This document shows, piece after piece, positions 1-6,557 of a stretch of 6,861 nucleotides of DNA; position 1 is the first letter of the stretch, and each line of letters starts with the position of its first letter. Origin of the DNA: Candidatus Wolframiiraptor sp. (GTDB lineage: Archaea > Thermoproteota > Nitrososphaeria_A > Caldarchaeales > Wolframiiraptoraceae). The stretch spans positions 1-6,861 of the forward strand of contig QMUP01000048.1 of NCBI GenBank assembly GCA_003660635.1. Direction: 5' to 3'. Both the position numbers and the translations under genes were made by a program. The notes beneath the pieces are model-generated. The model was not told the DNA's origin, ran no database searches, and saw only the letters and a program-made list of their open reading frames with translations.

Positions 1-43
1 AAATACATTAAAATCAATATAATATAAACTCTATACCATTTTT

Positions 44-74
44 AAGTTTATTTGAACACGTTACCCAAGGCACT
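44..74 (+). repeat. Left imperfect terminal inverted repeat
   Basis: The outer 13 bases at 44-56 pair with 2341-2353 with one mismatch. Further in, GGCACT at 69-74 pairs with AGTGCC at 2327-2332. The spacer between the two blocks is 12 bases here and 8 at the other end, so the repeats are related but differ by an indel. The outer block is AT-rich, which weakens it alone; the ordered second block and the composition change support it. Confidence 0.5.
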
Positions 75-84
75 CGATTAAAAG

Positions 85-798
85 TTAGTGAATTATCCTT
101 AAATTGAGTTTTACAGCCGATTCTACTCGATCACCACGCAAAATGACACCGCTCCTTCTCACCCTGGCTGTATTCTTCCGACTATCCACAATCTCAAGAT
201 ACTTGACCATATAGTACGTGTCCTTCGCAGTATTCCGCCGCTTAACTTTGCGGTCTACTAAAACTACATGATGCTTAACCTCGCCTCGCCGGTTCTTATA
301 GTAGATCGAATATGCCTGCCCTACATGTAACTCGACTCTCGTCTTGATTACTCGATTATCTTCTGATGCACCTTGAGTCTCATTAGAACTCATAGACAAA
401 TATGCGTCAAACGTGAATAGGTCAAGTAAATTCAGAATTTCGAAAAATCGGTTAGTGGTACCCATAGCTGGTGATGTGAATCGGAGAAACACGTATTGCA
501 GCGTCCCTCCAACATTCCTCATGAGCTGAATGCTACTTTTAACACGTCCAAAGTGGCCTTCTACAACGTTAGTTGTTATGTATTTCCCGTTGAAAAACAT
601 ACGCAGAATCTCAAGCACGTATTCAATTTGAGGATACTTTCTCACATCAGCATCGTTAACCGTGCCTCTAAACAGCTCCAACGAGTAATACCGCCTAACT
701 TTCGTTTTACGCGTCTTCTTGTTAACCTCATCCGGTTCACTCATCATTCTCCGAAACGCATAAACACTCTTTAGTTGCGACTCTATAGCTTCAAGCAA
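85..798 (-). CDS. Transposase, C-terminal part (catalytic Glu and basic beta-rich tail)
   Basis: This is the continuation of the transposase after the in-frame TAG, in exactly the same frame; the frame is open from 828, and the TTG at 796-798 is only the first conventional start. The motif ITTNVVEGHFGRVKS at about 74-88 carries the predicted catalytic Glu (E80 here, about residue 562 of a read-through protein), in a TN..E...R.K setting typical of DDE transposases. The spacing from D270 is about 291 residues, which leaves room for a large helical insertion. From about residue 140 the sequence is basic and strand-rich (VGQAYSIYYKNRRGEVKHHV and onward), possibly an SH3-like nucleic-acid-binding tail; this is an inference. 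No good ribosome binding site precedes the TTG, so independent translation looks weak. An AAGGAG ends four bases before an ATG overlapping the TAG, but that ATG is in another frame and stops after 14 codons. Confidence 0.75.
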   Translation of the reverse strand: MLEAIESQLKSVYAFRRMMSEPDEVNKKTRKTKVRRYYSLELFRGTVNDADVRKYPQIEYVLEILRMFFNGKYITTNVVEGHFGRVKSSIQLMRNVGGTLQYVFLRFTSPAMGTTNRFFEILNLLDLFTFDAYLSMSSNETQGASEDNRVIKTRVELHVGQAYSIYYKNRRGEVKHHVVLVDRKVKRRNTAKDTYYMVKYLEIVDSRKNTARVRRSGVILRGDRVESAVKLNLRIIH

Positions 799-828
799 CT
801 TACGTTTAACTTCGATAAATTCAGCATG

Positions 829-831
829 CTA
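829..831 (-). other. In-frame TAG codon interrupting the transposase
   Basis: On the minus strand the codons run AGT AAG GAG TAG CAT GCT GAA, and the same frame stays open for 247 codons afterwards. This is the only stop between 2244 and 85. The other four terminal stops seen in the window (85-87, 2665-2667, 3773-3775, 6754-6756) are all TAA. The interruption falls between the insertion domain and the catalytic Glu. It may be a simple nonsense mutation, a read-through site or a pyrrolysine codon; the sequence alone does not decide. Confidence 0.8.
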
Positions 832-2244
832 CTCCTTACTAGGGCTACATAATGCAAGCTCTCTTAAACTGCGATACAGCTTCAGTAGAAACAAATTCGA
901 ATACCTTTCGAGCTTAACTTGTAGCATCCTTCTGAGCCCAGTGATCACCGCATTATTTATTTCCTTGCAGTATTCCGAGGCATACAGCACAACATACTTT
1001 TTAAGCCTCTGAAACTCACGAATCTCTCTAGCAACCATGGATACAATACGATCGCGAGTCGCCCTCAAATACGAATCGTGATCCTTCTCTATGAGCTCAG
1101 GTAGTTCTCGCATCCGCATTCCAAAGCCAATCGCAAAGTTGATTTTTCGCTGTAACTCATTTGCTAACATGTGATTAGCGCGAATTACATCGCCTTCATA
1201 CAGAATGAGTTCGTTCTTACCTAATATAGCTTCTCCTTTCAGAAGTCCCCTATATTTATCGAGTGCATCGTTATCATCTACGAAATGATCCCACCTAATA
1301 ACAAGCGTATACTGCTTTTCGTTATACACGAAGTGAACGTGTACTATCCCGCGCATATCGGGATTGTGGAACTGACGAATTACAATAGAATCCTTGAAAT
1401 ATTCTCTAATCGCCGAGTATATCCTTGGAGAGCCGTCCTGCAGAAAGATAAGTCTGCTGTGAAATTTCGGTTCTATCGATTTAAGGAAATTGAGAGCATC
1501 CTTGATGCTGCGTATATTTTCACCTCTAGCCAAGTATATCGACACTTTACCGTGGTTCACCTTAATTAGGATTACCGCAGTCTCACCGAAGAAGGTCGTA
1601 TCGATCGATACAAGCACGTACTTTTTTAACCTTACAAGGGTCTTTATGAGACTAATAAAATTATTGTCTATTCGTCTTTTCATTGTTTTGGAATCGACAC
1701 TGCTGATGAAACGCTTCAGTTCGTTTCTCGAAACACCCAAGAGTGAAGCAATTGATGAGTTTGATAAGCCGTATCGAAACATGGCTACGGCTTTTACCAG
1801 CAAAATGTATCTGAAGATGCGTTTTTCTAATGATGTGTTCTCAGTGAAGTGCTTTCCGCATTTTGAGCAGATGTACTGGTGGATGTATGCTTTGGTGTAT
1901 CCATTCGGCTTTCCCGGTGCTCCGCAGACCGGGCAGTGCATTACAGGGGTATTAGCGTTTCTCAAATACTTACCCGAACTTGGCTTGCGAGGGTCTATTT
2001 TCGGGATTCCGATGATTTCGTATTTTACGAATTTCCATAGGTCTCTGGCGGTTCCGAAGAATAAGACTGTCAGCACACATATAATGTTGAGGATCGGGCT
2101 GTCGATGTGCTGCAACTTTGCATCGATTTGCTCGGCGATGGAAGACGTTATTCTGGAGTAGTATTGACTATTATCGAGTTTTTGTTCAATAATCTTTAAA
2201 TATTCTTCTGCGTCAATTAATGATGATGTGTTTGTGAAGAGCAT
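829..2244 (-). CDS. Transposase, N-terminal part (zinc ribbon, HTH, first two catalytic Asp)
   Basis: This is the first 471 residues of a DDE-type transposase, which would bind the element ends and catalyse strand cleavage and transfer. Residues 1-80 are mainly helical. A zinc ribbon follows with CPVC at 104-107 and CSKC at 126-129, then a helix-turn-helix at about 159-182 (SNSSIASLLGVSRNELKRFI). The RNase H-like core contains D215 (VSIDTTFFG) and D270 (FLQDGSPRIYSAI), followed by a QFHNPDMRG motif at 291-299. Residues 320-471 are helical and basic and look like the insertion domain. The frame stops at TAG, but the same frame continues through the next ten codons into the downstream part, which carries the catalytic Glu. 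The ATG at 2244 has no visible Shine-Dalgarno and abuts a strong hairpin. Alone, this product would lack a complete active site. Family membership below 'DDE transposase' is not established. Confidence 0.85.
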   Translation of the reverse strand: MLFTNTSSLIDAEEYLKIIEQKLDNSQYYSRITSSIAEQIDAKLQHIDSPILNIICVLTVLFFGTARDLWKFVKYEIIGIPKIDPRKPSSGKYLRNANTPVMHCPVCGAPGKPNGYTKAYIHQYICSKCGKHFTENTSLEKRIFRYILLVKAVAMFRYGLSNSSIASLLGVSRNELKRFISSVDSKTMKRRIDNNFISLIKTLVRLKKYVLVSIDTTFFGETAVILIKVNHGKVSIYLARGENIRSIKDALNFLKSIEPKFHSRLIFLQDGSPRIYSAIREYFKDSIVIRQFHNPDMRGIVHVHFVYNEKQYTLVIRWDHFVDDNDALDKYRGLLKGEAILGKNELILYEGDVIRANHMLANELQRKINFAIGFGMRMRELPELIEKDHDSYLRATRDRIVSMVAREIREFQRLKKYVVLYASEYCKEINNAVITGLRRMLQVKLERYSNLFLLKLYRSLRELALCSPSKE

Positions 2245-2248
2245 GTGC

Positions 2249-2312
2249 TGGAAAGTAGCGGGACGATGCTAGAAACCTTGCGGTGTTGCAGATGACTCCC
2301 GCTACTTTTCCA
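2249..2312 (-). promoter_or_regulatory. Strong hairpin in the transposase leader
   Basis: 2249-2263 (TGGAAAGTAGCGGGA) is complementary to 2297-2312 over 15 base pairs with one unpaired base, around a 33-base loop. The structure ends four bases upstream of the transposase ATG. In insertion sequences such as IS10 and IS50, leader structures limit transposase translation from transcripts that read in from outside; the position here suggests a similar role, which is an inference. It could instead be a subterminal transposase-binding palindrome. Confidence 0.6.
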
Positions 2313-2326
2313 CCAACTCTTTTTCA

Positions 2327-2353
2327 AGTGCCGGTTAAAATTCAAATAAGCTT
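2327..2353 (-). repeat. Right imperfect terminal inverted repeat
   Basis: Partner of the left repeat: AGTGCC at 2327-2332, an 8-base spacer, then 13 bases at 2341-2353 complementary to 44-56 except for one position. It lies about 80 bases upstream of the transposase start codon, outside the leader hairpin, as expected for the promoter-proximal end of an insertion sequence. Confidence 0.5.
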
Positions 2354-2664
2354 GATTAATTTAGATAATTTCTATGTTTTTTCCTCTTAATACCTTAATT
2401 AGAAAATTTAAAGCAACTTGAACATCTTTTTACTCTTAAAACACATATATATTTTTGTCAAAAATATAATCTCTCGCTAATAGTGCATCTAGCCATTTGA
2501 TTTTAACTATGAGTTTATACTAGTTAGTGCCAACTATAAAAGGTGAATTCCTCGCCTTTAATGTAATAACAACAATTTTTTATGAATTAAAATATAAACA
2601 GAAAGTTTTAGTCTTCTTACGAAGCCAATGTCATTGATGCTAGTATAAGTCGGTTCTATCTAAA
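2354..2664. other. AT-rich spacer without a supportable gene
   Basis: About 310 bases between the element and the queuosine-salvage gene. I see no start codon followed by a convincing frame on either strand and no tRNA-like fold. The minus strand contains two gene-like stretches in different frames: about 33 codons reading down from 2659, and about 22 codons ending in TAA at 2436-2438 that include KWLDALLARDYIFDKN. They are separated by stops and a frame change and could be remnants or chance. The spacer also contains a small hairpin at 2539-2559. Confidence 0.5.
2539..2559. other. Small hairpin in the spacer
   Basis: AAAGGTG at 2539-2545 pairs with CGCCTTT at 2553-2559 (seven pairs, one of them G-T) around a seven-base loop. 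No T-run follows on either strand, so it is a poor terminator. A second 5-base-pair hairpin (2521-2525 with 2532-2536) lies directly beside it. The role is unknown. Confidence 0.3.
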
Positions 2665-3639
2665 TTAATAGTGAATTGTTCTTGTAAGGTGATGTGGCCT
2701 CATACTCTCTTTACCTTTAAGCCAGAGATACCCGTCTAGAATGACTTCCGTAATTTTGTCACTCCTATGTCTGTTAATTTCCTCGCATAAAAGATGAGCA
2801 GAATAAATGGTACACGCTCTAATTTCAACTTCCTCATCAGATCCCTCAGGTATCGGTATCCTATTATCAATTTTATACGCTAGCTTGTCAGAATACATTA
2901 TAATCCCCAGATCTCTCAGTGCTTGGGGAAGTCTATAATCAGCAAAAACTGTTAACTTGTCAACATTTTCCAATTTAAACTGACAATTTGGATTATAATG
3001 CAGCATTGCAAAAAGCAACTGAGCTCTCTTATAGAACTTAACTACAGTACCCGTGGGTCTGTAAACTCTAACATCATTAAAAGATGGAAAATCTTTCACT
3101 AATCTTTCAACCAATCCTTTTCCCTCATCAAACGCCTTATTAGAAAGTTTCAGAAAATTTGAAAAGCTTCCTTCGTATTTCTCAAGCAGTACCTTTCCTA
3201 TTTCTCTAAGTATTTTCACCCTTTCCTCAAACATCGGAATTATAATATTATCTCCCTTCAGAAATTTTAAAGCTCTCTCCTCAGTGAGCTTCGCTAAATA
3301 TTTTGCGTCTAGAACTGGTATATCGTCCTCTAAAGCTTTTCTTAATGAATAAATAAGTCCAATAGCTCCACTATAAGTAGTTCCTCCATATTTTATCTCA
3401 AATCTCCGCCAAGGTTTTTTAAGCTCACAAAACTGAAAATTAATAGAATTAAATACAAATGTAAACTGAACTAAATCATCACCCCTTAAATTCGGAAGGA
3501 AATCGTAATGTAACGGAGGAAACTTATAATCCTTTAACGTTGTAGCAACTTCTTTTATTTTCTCAAAATTAATCTTAACATGTAATGTCTTCTCTATGAT
3601 CGACCCTACACTTTCTAAAACAGGGTTTATATGCATCAT
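2665..3639 (-). CDS. Queuosine salvage family protein (QNG1-like N-glycosylase, Q_salvage/DUF2419)
   Basis: A cytosolic enzyme of the family whose studied members (human QNG1/C9orf64 and Sphaerobacter thermophilus Qng1) release the base queuine from queuosine 5'-monophosphate. Family signatures run the full length: NSINFQF near 64-70, YSGAIGLIYSLRKALEDDIP at 89-108, FEERVKILREIGKVLLEKYEGSF at about 137-159, FPSFNDV at 184-190, FYKRAQ at 202-207, FADYRLPQ at 232-239, VEIRA at 271-275 and a C-terminal IHY. K204 and D234 lie in the two motifs that I recall as forming the active site. At 324 residues it is close to the usual family length and appears intact. The ATG follows GAGGGA at good spacing; a second ATG is the next codon. 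It has its own TATA box. Because archaea normally make archaeosine, the real substrate may be another 7-deazaguanine nucleotide; that is inference. Confidence 0.9.
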   Translation of the reverse strand: MMHINPVLESVGSIIEKTLHVKINFEKIKEVATTLKDYKFPPLHYDFLPNLRGDDLVQFTFVFNSINFQFCELKKPWRRFEIKYGGTTYSGAIGLIYSLRKALEDDIPVLDAKYLAKLTEERALKFLKGDNIIIPMFEERVKILREIGKVLLEKYEGSFSNFLKLSNKAFDEGKGLVERLVKDFPSFNDVRVYRPTGTVVKFYKRAQLLFAMLHYNPNCQFKLENVDKLTVFADYRLPQALRDLGIIMYSDKLAYKIDNRIPIPEGSDEEVEIRACTIYSAHLLCEEINRHRSDKITEVILDGYLWLKGKESMRPHHLTRTIHY

Positions 3640-3644
3640 TCGGA

Positions 3645-3650
3645 TCCCTC
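3645..3650 (-). promoter_or_regulatory. Ribosome binding site of the queuosine-salvage gene
   Basis: Minus strand GAGGGA, five bases before the first of two adjacent ATG codons. The spacing favours the first ATG (3637-3639). Confidence 0.55.
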
Positions 3651-3670
3651 TATTATCAAATGATTGCTAC

Positions 3671-3684
3671 TTTTATAAATAAAA
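3671..3684 (-). promoter_or_regulatory. Archaeal TATA box of the queuosine-salvage gene
   Basis: The minus strand reads TTTTATTTATAAAA, which contains TTTATAAA about 35 bases upstream of the ATG. With the usual archaeal spacing of about 25 bases, transcription would start close to 3650, giving a leader of only about 10-15 bases. This supports independent transcription from the upstream membrane-protein gene. Confidence 0.6.
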
Positions 3685-3772
3685 GTCTATTTCTATCTGC
3701 TTTTAGAGCAATTCACAATTACTGTTAATATGAGTAATATCAATATTGGTAAAAAGTCCTAGCATTCAGATG

Positions 3773-6445
3773 TTAATCGCTCATGGCTGTGTACTTAAAA
3801 TACAATCTAGGAACTAATCGAGTAATTATAAAGATAGTAGCGCTTACAATGAGCCATACAAGAAAGAAGATTAAAGGAGTAGGTGTAATGATACGGCTTA
3901 GCACTTGTGATGTAAAATCAAATGCTAAACTCCCAGAGAGTAGTAGATTAATAAAGAGAAAGGCCCACTCATCCGAGCTCATTTTTCTCCTTGATAAGAA
4001 TTCGTCTAATTCGGATTTTTGGGTTTCAATATATTCGCTATTTTTGTCAACACGGAATATTTTGAATAATTTCTCGGCAAGCATAATTTCTTCTCTATTA
4101 CGTAAAACACGGCTGGGCATGAGAAGGCTATAATACTGGATCCATTTGCGCTGTAATTTAACAAAATAATCAATATGTTGTATTCTAGGAGATTCTTTAA
4201 TTAGCTTATCCAGTTCGTAATATGCAACTAACACACTCTGTCTAGCAGCCATAATATAGCTGAAGAATAGAGTAAGATAATTTATCTCTTTAGTATAATA
4301 TATTACGTAATTTGGATCTTTATGTAAAATCAGCGAATTAAAGTCTGTAAAGATTGCGAATTCAGAATAAGGCGAAATGTTCTCCAGATTACTTGAAACA
4401 AATCTGTGAGGGCCTCTAAATTTAGTAGTAATTATTCTTATTATCTTTTCTCGAATGTTATCGTTATTATAAAGATCCTCAATAGACTTATATGATGCAT
4501 CTCTTAGAAGATTTTCATTTATCGAAAAGTGAAGAAGGGGATGATTAAGTCCAAAATGATATGTTGTTTCCTCTTTAGTAAGATTACATATCTCACGTAT
4601 TCTCTCCAATAATCGTCTGGATAAATCACTTAAATTTTTAGCACTACTCATATCGTTGTTTTCAGCAAGAAATAAGCGTCTAAAGTGTAACTCTGCCGAT
4701 CTATCATTCTCATCATTTAAAGGATAAATTTTAACTTCTTTTACCTCAGATAATTCAGTCCACCATGTAAGAATATAACTTAGAGGGACTGTTCTAATAA
4801 GCTTTTCAAAATCAGAAAATCTATAAATTATACTAATGATACCATTTGAAAATATAATAAGAAACAAATCAAATTTGGTAGAAACTTGTTTAATTTTTGG
4901 ATTTTTTGATGTAACCTTTATCTCGTAAGAATCTAAATAGACTAAGGAAATAAAATTTGTTTCCATCATTGACGGATTTACCATCTCCTCTATATTTTCA
5001 AAAAGTTCATCAATAAACTCGAAAGCATTGATCTGTTTTAAACAATTCAGTCTTTGATCTATCTTTATTATTCTTTCCATATCACGTTGTTGTTTCTCTT
5101 TTAAATGCGAGAAGGTACAATAGGCTACGGCACTTGCGACTCCTTCTTCTAGAAGCTTATTAGCTACATAAGCAGGATTTACAGATTGGCGAAGATTACG
5201 AGTGAATATCCAATCCAGCCATGGGGAAGAAAATATATTGGTAACATCATCATAAGATTTCTCTTTAAGGAGAGCCTTTATCTTTTGTACTTTTGGGTCA
5301 TCATCAAACTCTGACATTTTTTTACCATCTATTAAAAAGGTCGTATTCAAATAATCTTCAACGAAATCAGGACCCCATAATTTAAAAGTAAAATCTAAAA
5401 TTTTATTATTATATTCCTGGATTGGATAAAGCTTAACACCAAAACGCTCAGTGAGAGTGTATCTAATAACTTGAGTGGTCTCTTCTCTTACTATTCTATC
5501 AAGCACGCTACTAAGCAAAATAATTAATATTTGCTTAATATCAACGGAAGTACTGGTGTTAAATTTCAATTTATCTTTCAGAATTTGCTGAAATTCGGCT
5601 TTAAATTGCTCACTATTATCAGTCATTAAATCCAGTTGAGTAATAATATCTTCCAACTCTTTAGTGGATGCATTGCCAACATACGATAAGACGACCTTCT
5701 TAATATCTTGAAGCTCTTCAATTCTTTTATACTCGTTATAAATATTATTAATAATAAGTTGAGGATCCATCGTGGACGGAAACATAATAGCTCTGCCTAT
5801 GGAAATTATTTTTTCTACAAGATTTATTGAGTATCCAGTACGAGGAGCTTCCGCAAATACGAGTATCTCTTCAGGCATTATACTTCTAATAGCTTCTACT
5901 ACTTTTTCAGAATCAACATTCTCCAGTTTTTGCCGAATATGCGAATAATCATCTGTTTTTTCAAATGTTAAATTTATTATGTCTTCTATATTACTTCTCA
6001 TCTCTGGGTAATAGAATATCGCTTGAGCCAAAAAATCCCGGTTATATTTGTCATATATAAATAACAAGTCTTCACGTTTTATTTTACACAAATCATAACC
6101 ATGTTCCCTTTCTTTCAGAAATTCTAATTGTTCATCGGATATGTTATAACCAATCACAGCGTTGAAATACTCAGCACCTTTTATGGGGGTAGTACTTAGT
6201 TCTAACGTAAGTACAGCCCTTTGGTTTGTTTCTATTTGCTTTTTCGTTAAAGATCTTTTAGTCCTCGGGTGAGAAAAAACGCGTTTTGCATAATATTTTA
6301 TTTCCTGTCCGTTTTTTTCAAGGAAAATAATATTTCTGATTCTTATAGGAATAAAAATTACTTGGTTCTTGCTTTTGGCTTGGCTCAATGTCCTTTTGAA
6401 AGATGATACATTCATAAGTGAACCATAACCACAAACAGCGATCAT
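3773..6445 (-). CDS. Membrane-anchored protein with N-terminal gamma-glutamylcyclotransferase-like domain
   Basis: An 890-residue protein in at least three parts. Residues 1-148 match the GGCT/AIG2-like fold: CGYGSLMN at 5-12 is the substrate-binding loop signature, and DEQLEFLKEREHGYDLCKI at about 104-122 is the LD..E/RE.GY element, which makes E114 the likely catalytic Glu. Such domains cyclise gamma-glutamyl groups to 5-oxoproline. Residues 150-820 are largely helical and charged, with a possible strand-rich stretch at about 500-590; I do not recognise a family there. Two hydrophobic segments at about 827-845 and 856-876 form a C-terminal hairpin anchor; flanking RRK and RLVPR suggest both ends face the cytoplasm. 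It has its own TATA box and ends 133 bases upstream of the queuosine-salvage start. The start ATG gives the GGCT domain at the very N-terminus, as expected. The substrate and overall role are unknown. Confidence 0.8.
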   Translation of the reverse strand: MIAVCGYGSLMNVSSFKRTLSQAKSKNQVIFIPIRIRNIIFLEKNGQEIKYYAKRVFSHPRTKRSLTKKQIETNQRAVLTLELSTTPIKGAEYFNAVIGYNISDEQLEFLKEREHGYDLCKIKREDLLFIYDKYNRDFLAQAIFYYPEMRSNIEDIINLTFEKTDDYSHIRQKLENVDSEKVVEAIRSIMPEEILVFAEAPRTGYSINLVEKIISIGRAIMFPSTMDPQLIINNIYNEYKRIEELQDIKKVVLSYVGNASTKELEDIITQLDLMTDNSEQFKAEFQQILKDKLKFNTSTSVDIKQILIILLSSVLDRIVREETTQVIRYTLTERFGVKLYPIQEYNNKILDFTFKLWGPDFVEDYLNTTFLIDGKKMSEFDDDPKVQKIKALLKEKSYDDVTNIFSSPWLDWIFTRNLRQSVNPAYVANKLLEEGVASAVAYCTFSHLKEKQQRDMERIIKIDQRLNCLKQINAFEFIDELFENIEEMVNPSMMETNFISLVYLDSYEIKVTSKNPKIKQVSTKFDLFLIIFSNGIISIIYRFSDFEKLIRTVPLSYILTWWTELSEVKEVKIYPLNDENDRSAELHFRRLFLAENNDMSSAKNLSDLSRRLLERIREICNLTKEETTYHFGLNHPLLHFSINENLLRDASYKSIEDLYNNDNIREKIIRIITTKFRGPHRFVSSNLENISPYSEFAIFTDFNSLILHKDPNYVIYYTKEINYLTLFFSYIMAARQSVLVAYYELDKLIKESPRIQHIDYFVKLQRKWIQYYSLLMPSRVLRNREEIMLAEKLFKIFRVDKNSEYIETQKSELDEFLSRRKMSSDEWAFLFINLLLSGSLAFDFTSQVLSRIITPTPLIFFLVWLIVSATIFIITRLVPRLYFKYTAMSD

Positions 6446-6450
6446 TTTAA

Positions 6451-6459
6451 TCTCTACCT
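6451..6459 (-). promoter_or_regulatory. Weak ribosome binding site of the large membrane-protein gene
   Basis: Minus strand AGGTAGAGA ends five bases before the ATG. It matches the archaeal AGGTGA-type site only partly, but its position agrees with the chosen start. Confidence 0.35.
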
Positions 6460-6473
6460 ACGTTTTAAAGTTA

Positions 6474-6485
6474 ATTTCACTCTAA
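6474..6485 (-). repeat. Left arm of a 12-base inverted repeat, next to a TATA box
   Basis: ATTTCACTCTAA here is the exact reverse complement of 6732-6743. On the minus strand it reads TTAGAGTGAAAT directly after the TATA box of the membrane-protein gene, a typical place for a repressor site. The similarity continues weakly outward: AAGTTA at 6468-6473 matches TAACTT at 6750-6755. Confidence 0.6.
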
Positions 6486-6494
6486 TTTATAAAT
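6486..6494 (-). promoter_or_regulatory. Archaeal TATA box of the large membrane-protein gene
   Basis: TTTATAAAT about 45 bases upstream of the ATG at 6445. Transcription would begin near 6464, leaving a leader of about 20 bases. The sequence ATTTATAAAT (6485-6494) is palindromic and could in principle act in both directions. One arm of a 12-base inverted repeat overlaps its downstream edge. Confidence 0.55.
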
Positions 6495-6557
6495 TTATCT
6501 GGGTTTATGTTTTTCAATAACTGCTAGTATGTAATTTGCGGTTAGGAATTCAAATGA

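Larger units (their letters stand above)
44..2353 (-). mobile_element. Insertion-sequence-like element with a split DDE transposase
   Basis: An element of about 2.3 kb carries a single large transposase gene interrupted by one stop codon. The limits are set by an inverted pair, 44-56 and 2341-2353 (12 of 13 bases complementary), followed inward by a second short match (GGCACT at 69-74, AGTGCC at 2327-2332). Base composition also changes at these points: the interior is near 50% GC in sampled rows, while both flanks are strongly AT-rich. I could not find a target-site duplication at these limits, so the exact ends may be off by some bases. The family is not assigned. The architecture (zinc ribbon, HTH, DDE with an insertion of about 290 residues before the Glu) is of the MULE/IS256-like kind, which is an inference from layout rather than from an alignment. 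Confidence 0.75.

Noticed and set aside
496..774. Plus-strand open frame of 92 codons opposite the transposase C-terminal part
   Set aside because: It overlaps the TTN..E catalytic motif on the minus strand and has no recognisable feature of its own.
821..832. ATG overlapping the TAG and preceded by AAGGAG, as a possible restart site
   Set aside because: The ATG is in a different frame and reaches a stop after 14 codons, so it does not give the C-terminal transposase part. The AAGGAG is also explained by the Lys-Glu codons.
1285..1569. Plus-strand open frame of 94 codons opposite the transposase core
   Set aside because: It is antisense to the D270 region; no domain, promoter or ribosome binding site.
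1490..2161. Plus-strand open frame of 223 codons opposite the transposase N-terminus
   Set aside because: It is the antisense of the zinc ribbon, HTH and first DDE strand, which have clear family motifs on the minus strand. It has no promoter or ribosome binding site and its sequence shows no domain.
2613..2624. CTTC/GAAG mini-hairpin after the queuosine-salvage gene as a terminator
   Set aside because: The stem is four base pairs and the following minus-strand sequence is only loosely T-rich.
2436..2659. Minus-strand coding-like stretches in the spacer, possibly a relic gene
   Set aside because: The two pieces are in different frames, the downstream one is preceded by an in-frame TAG, and there is no recognisable family. 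AT-rich sequence can give this by chance.
3700..3772. Terminator for the large membrane-protein gene
   Set aside because: Only one run of five T is present on the minus strand with no stem before it; too weak to call.
3783..4133. Plus-strand open frame of 116 codons opposite the C-terminus of the membrane protein
   Set aside because: It lies antisense to the two membrane helices and adjacent helical region and lacks any family signature.
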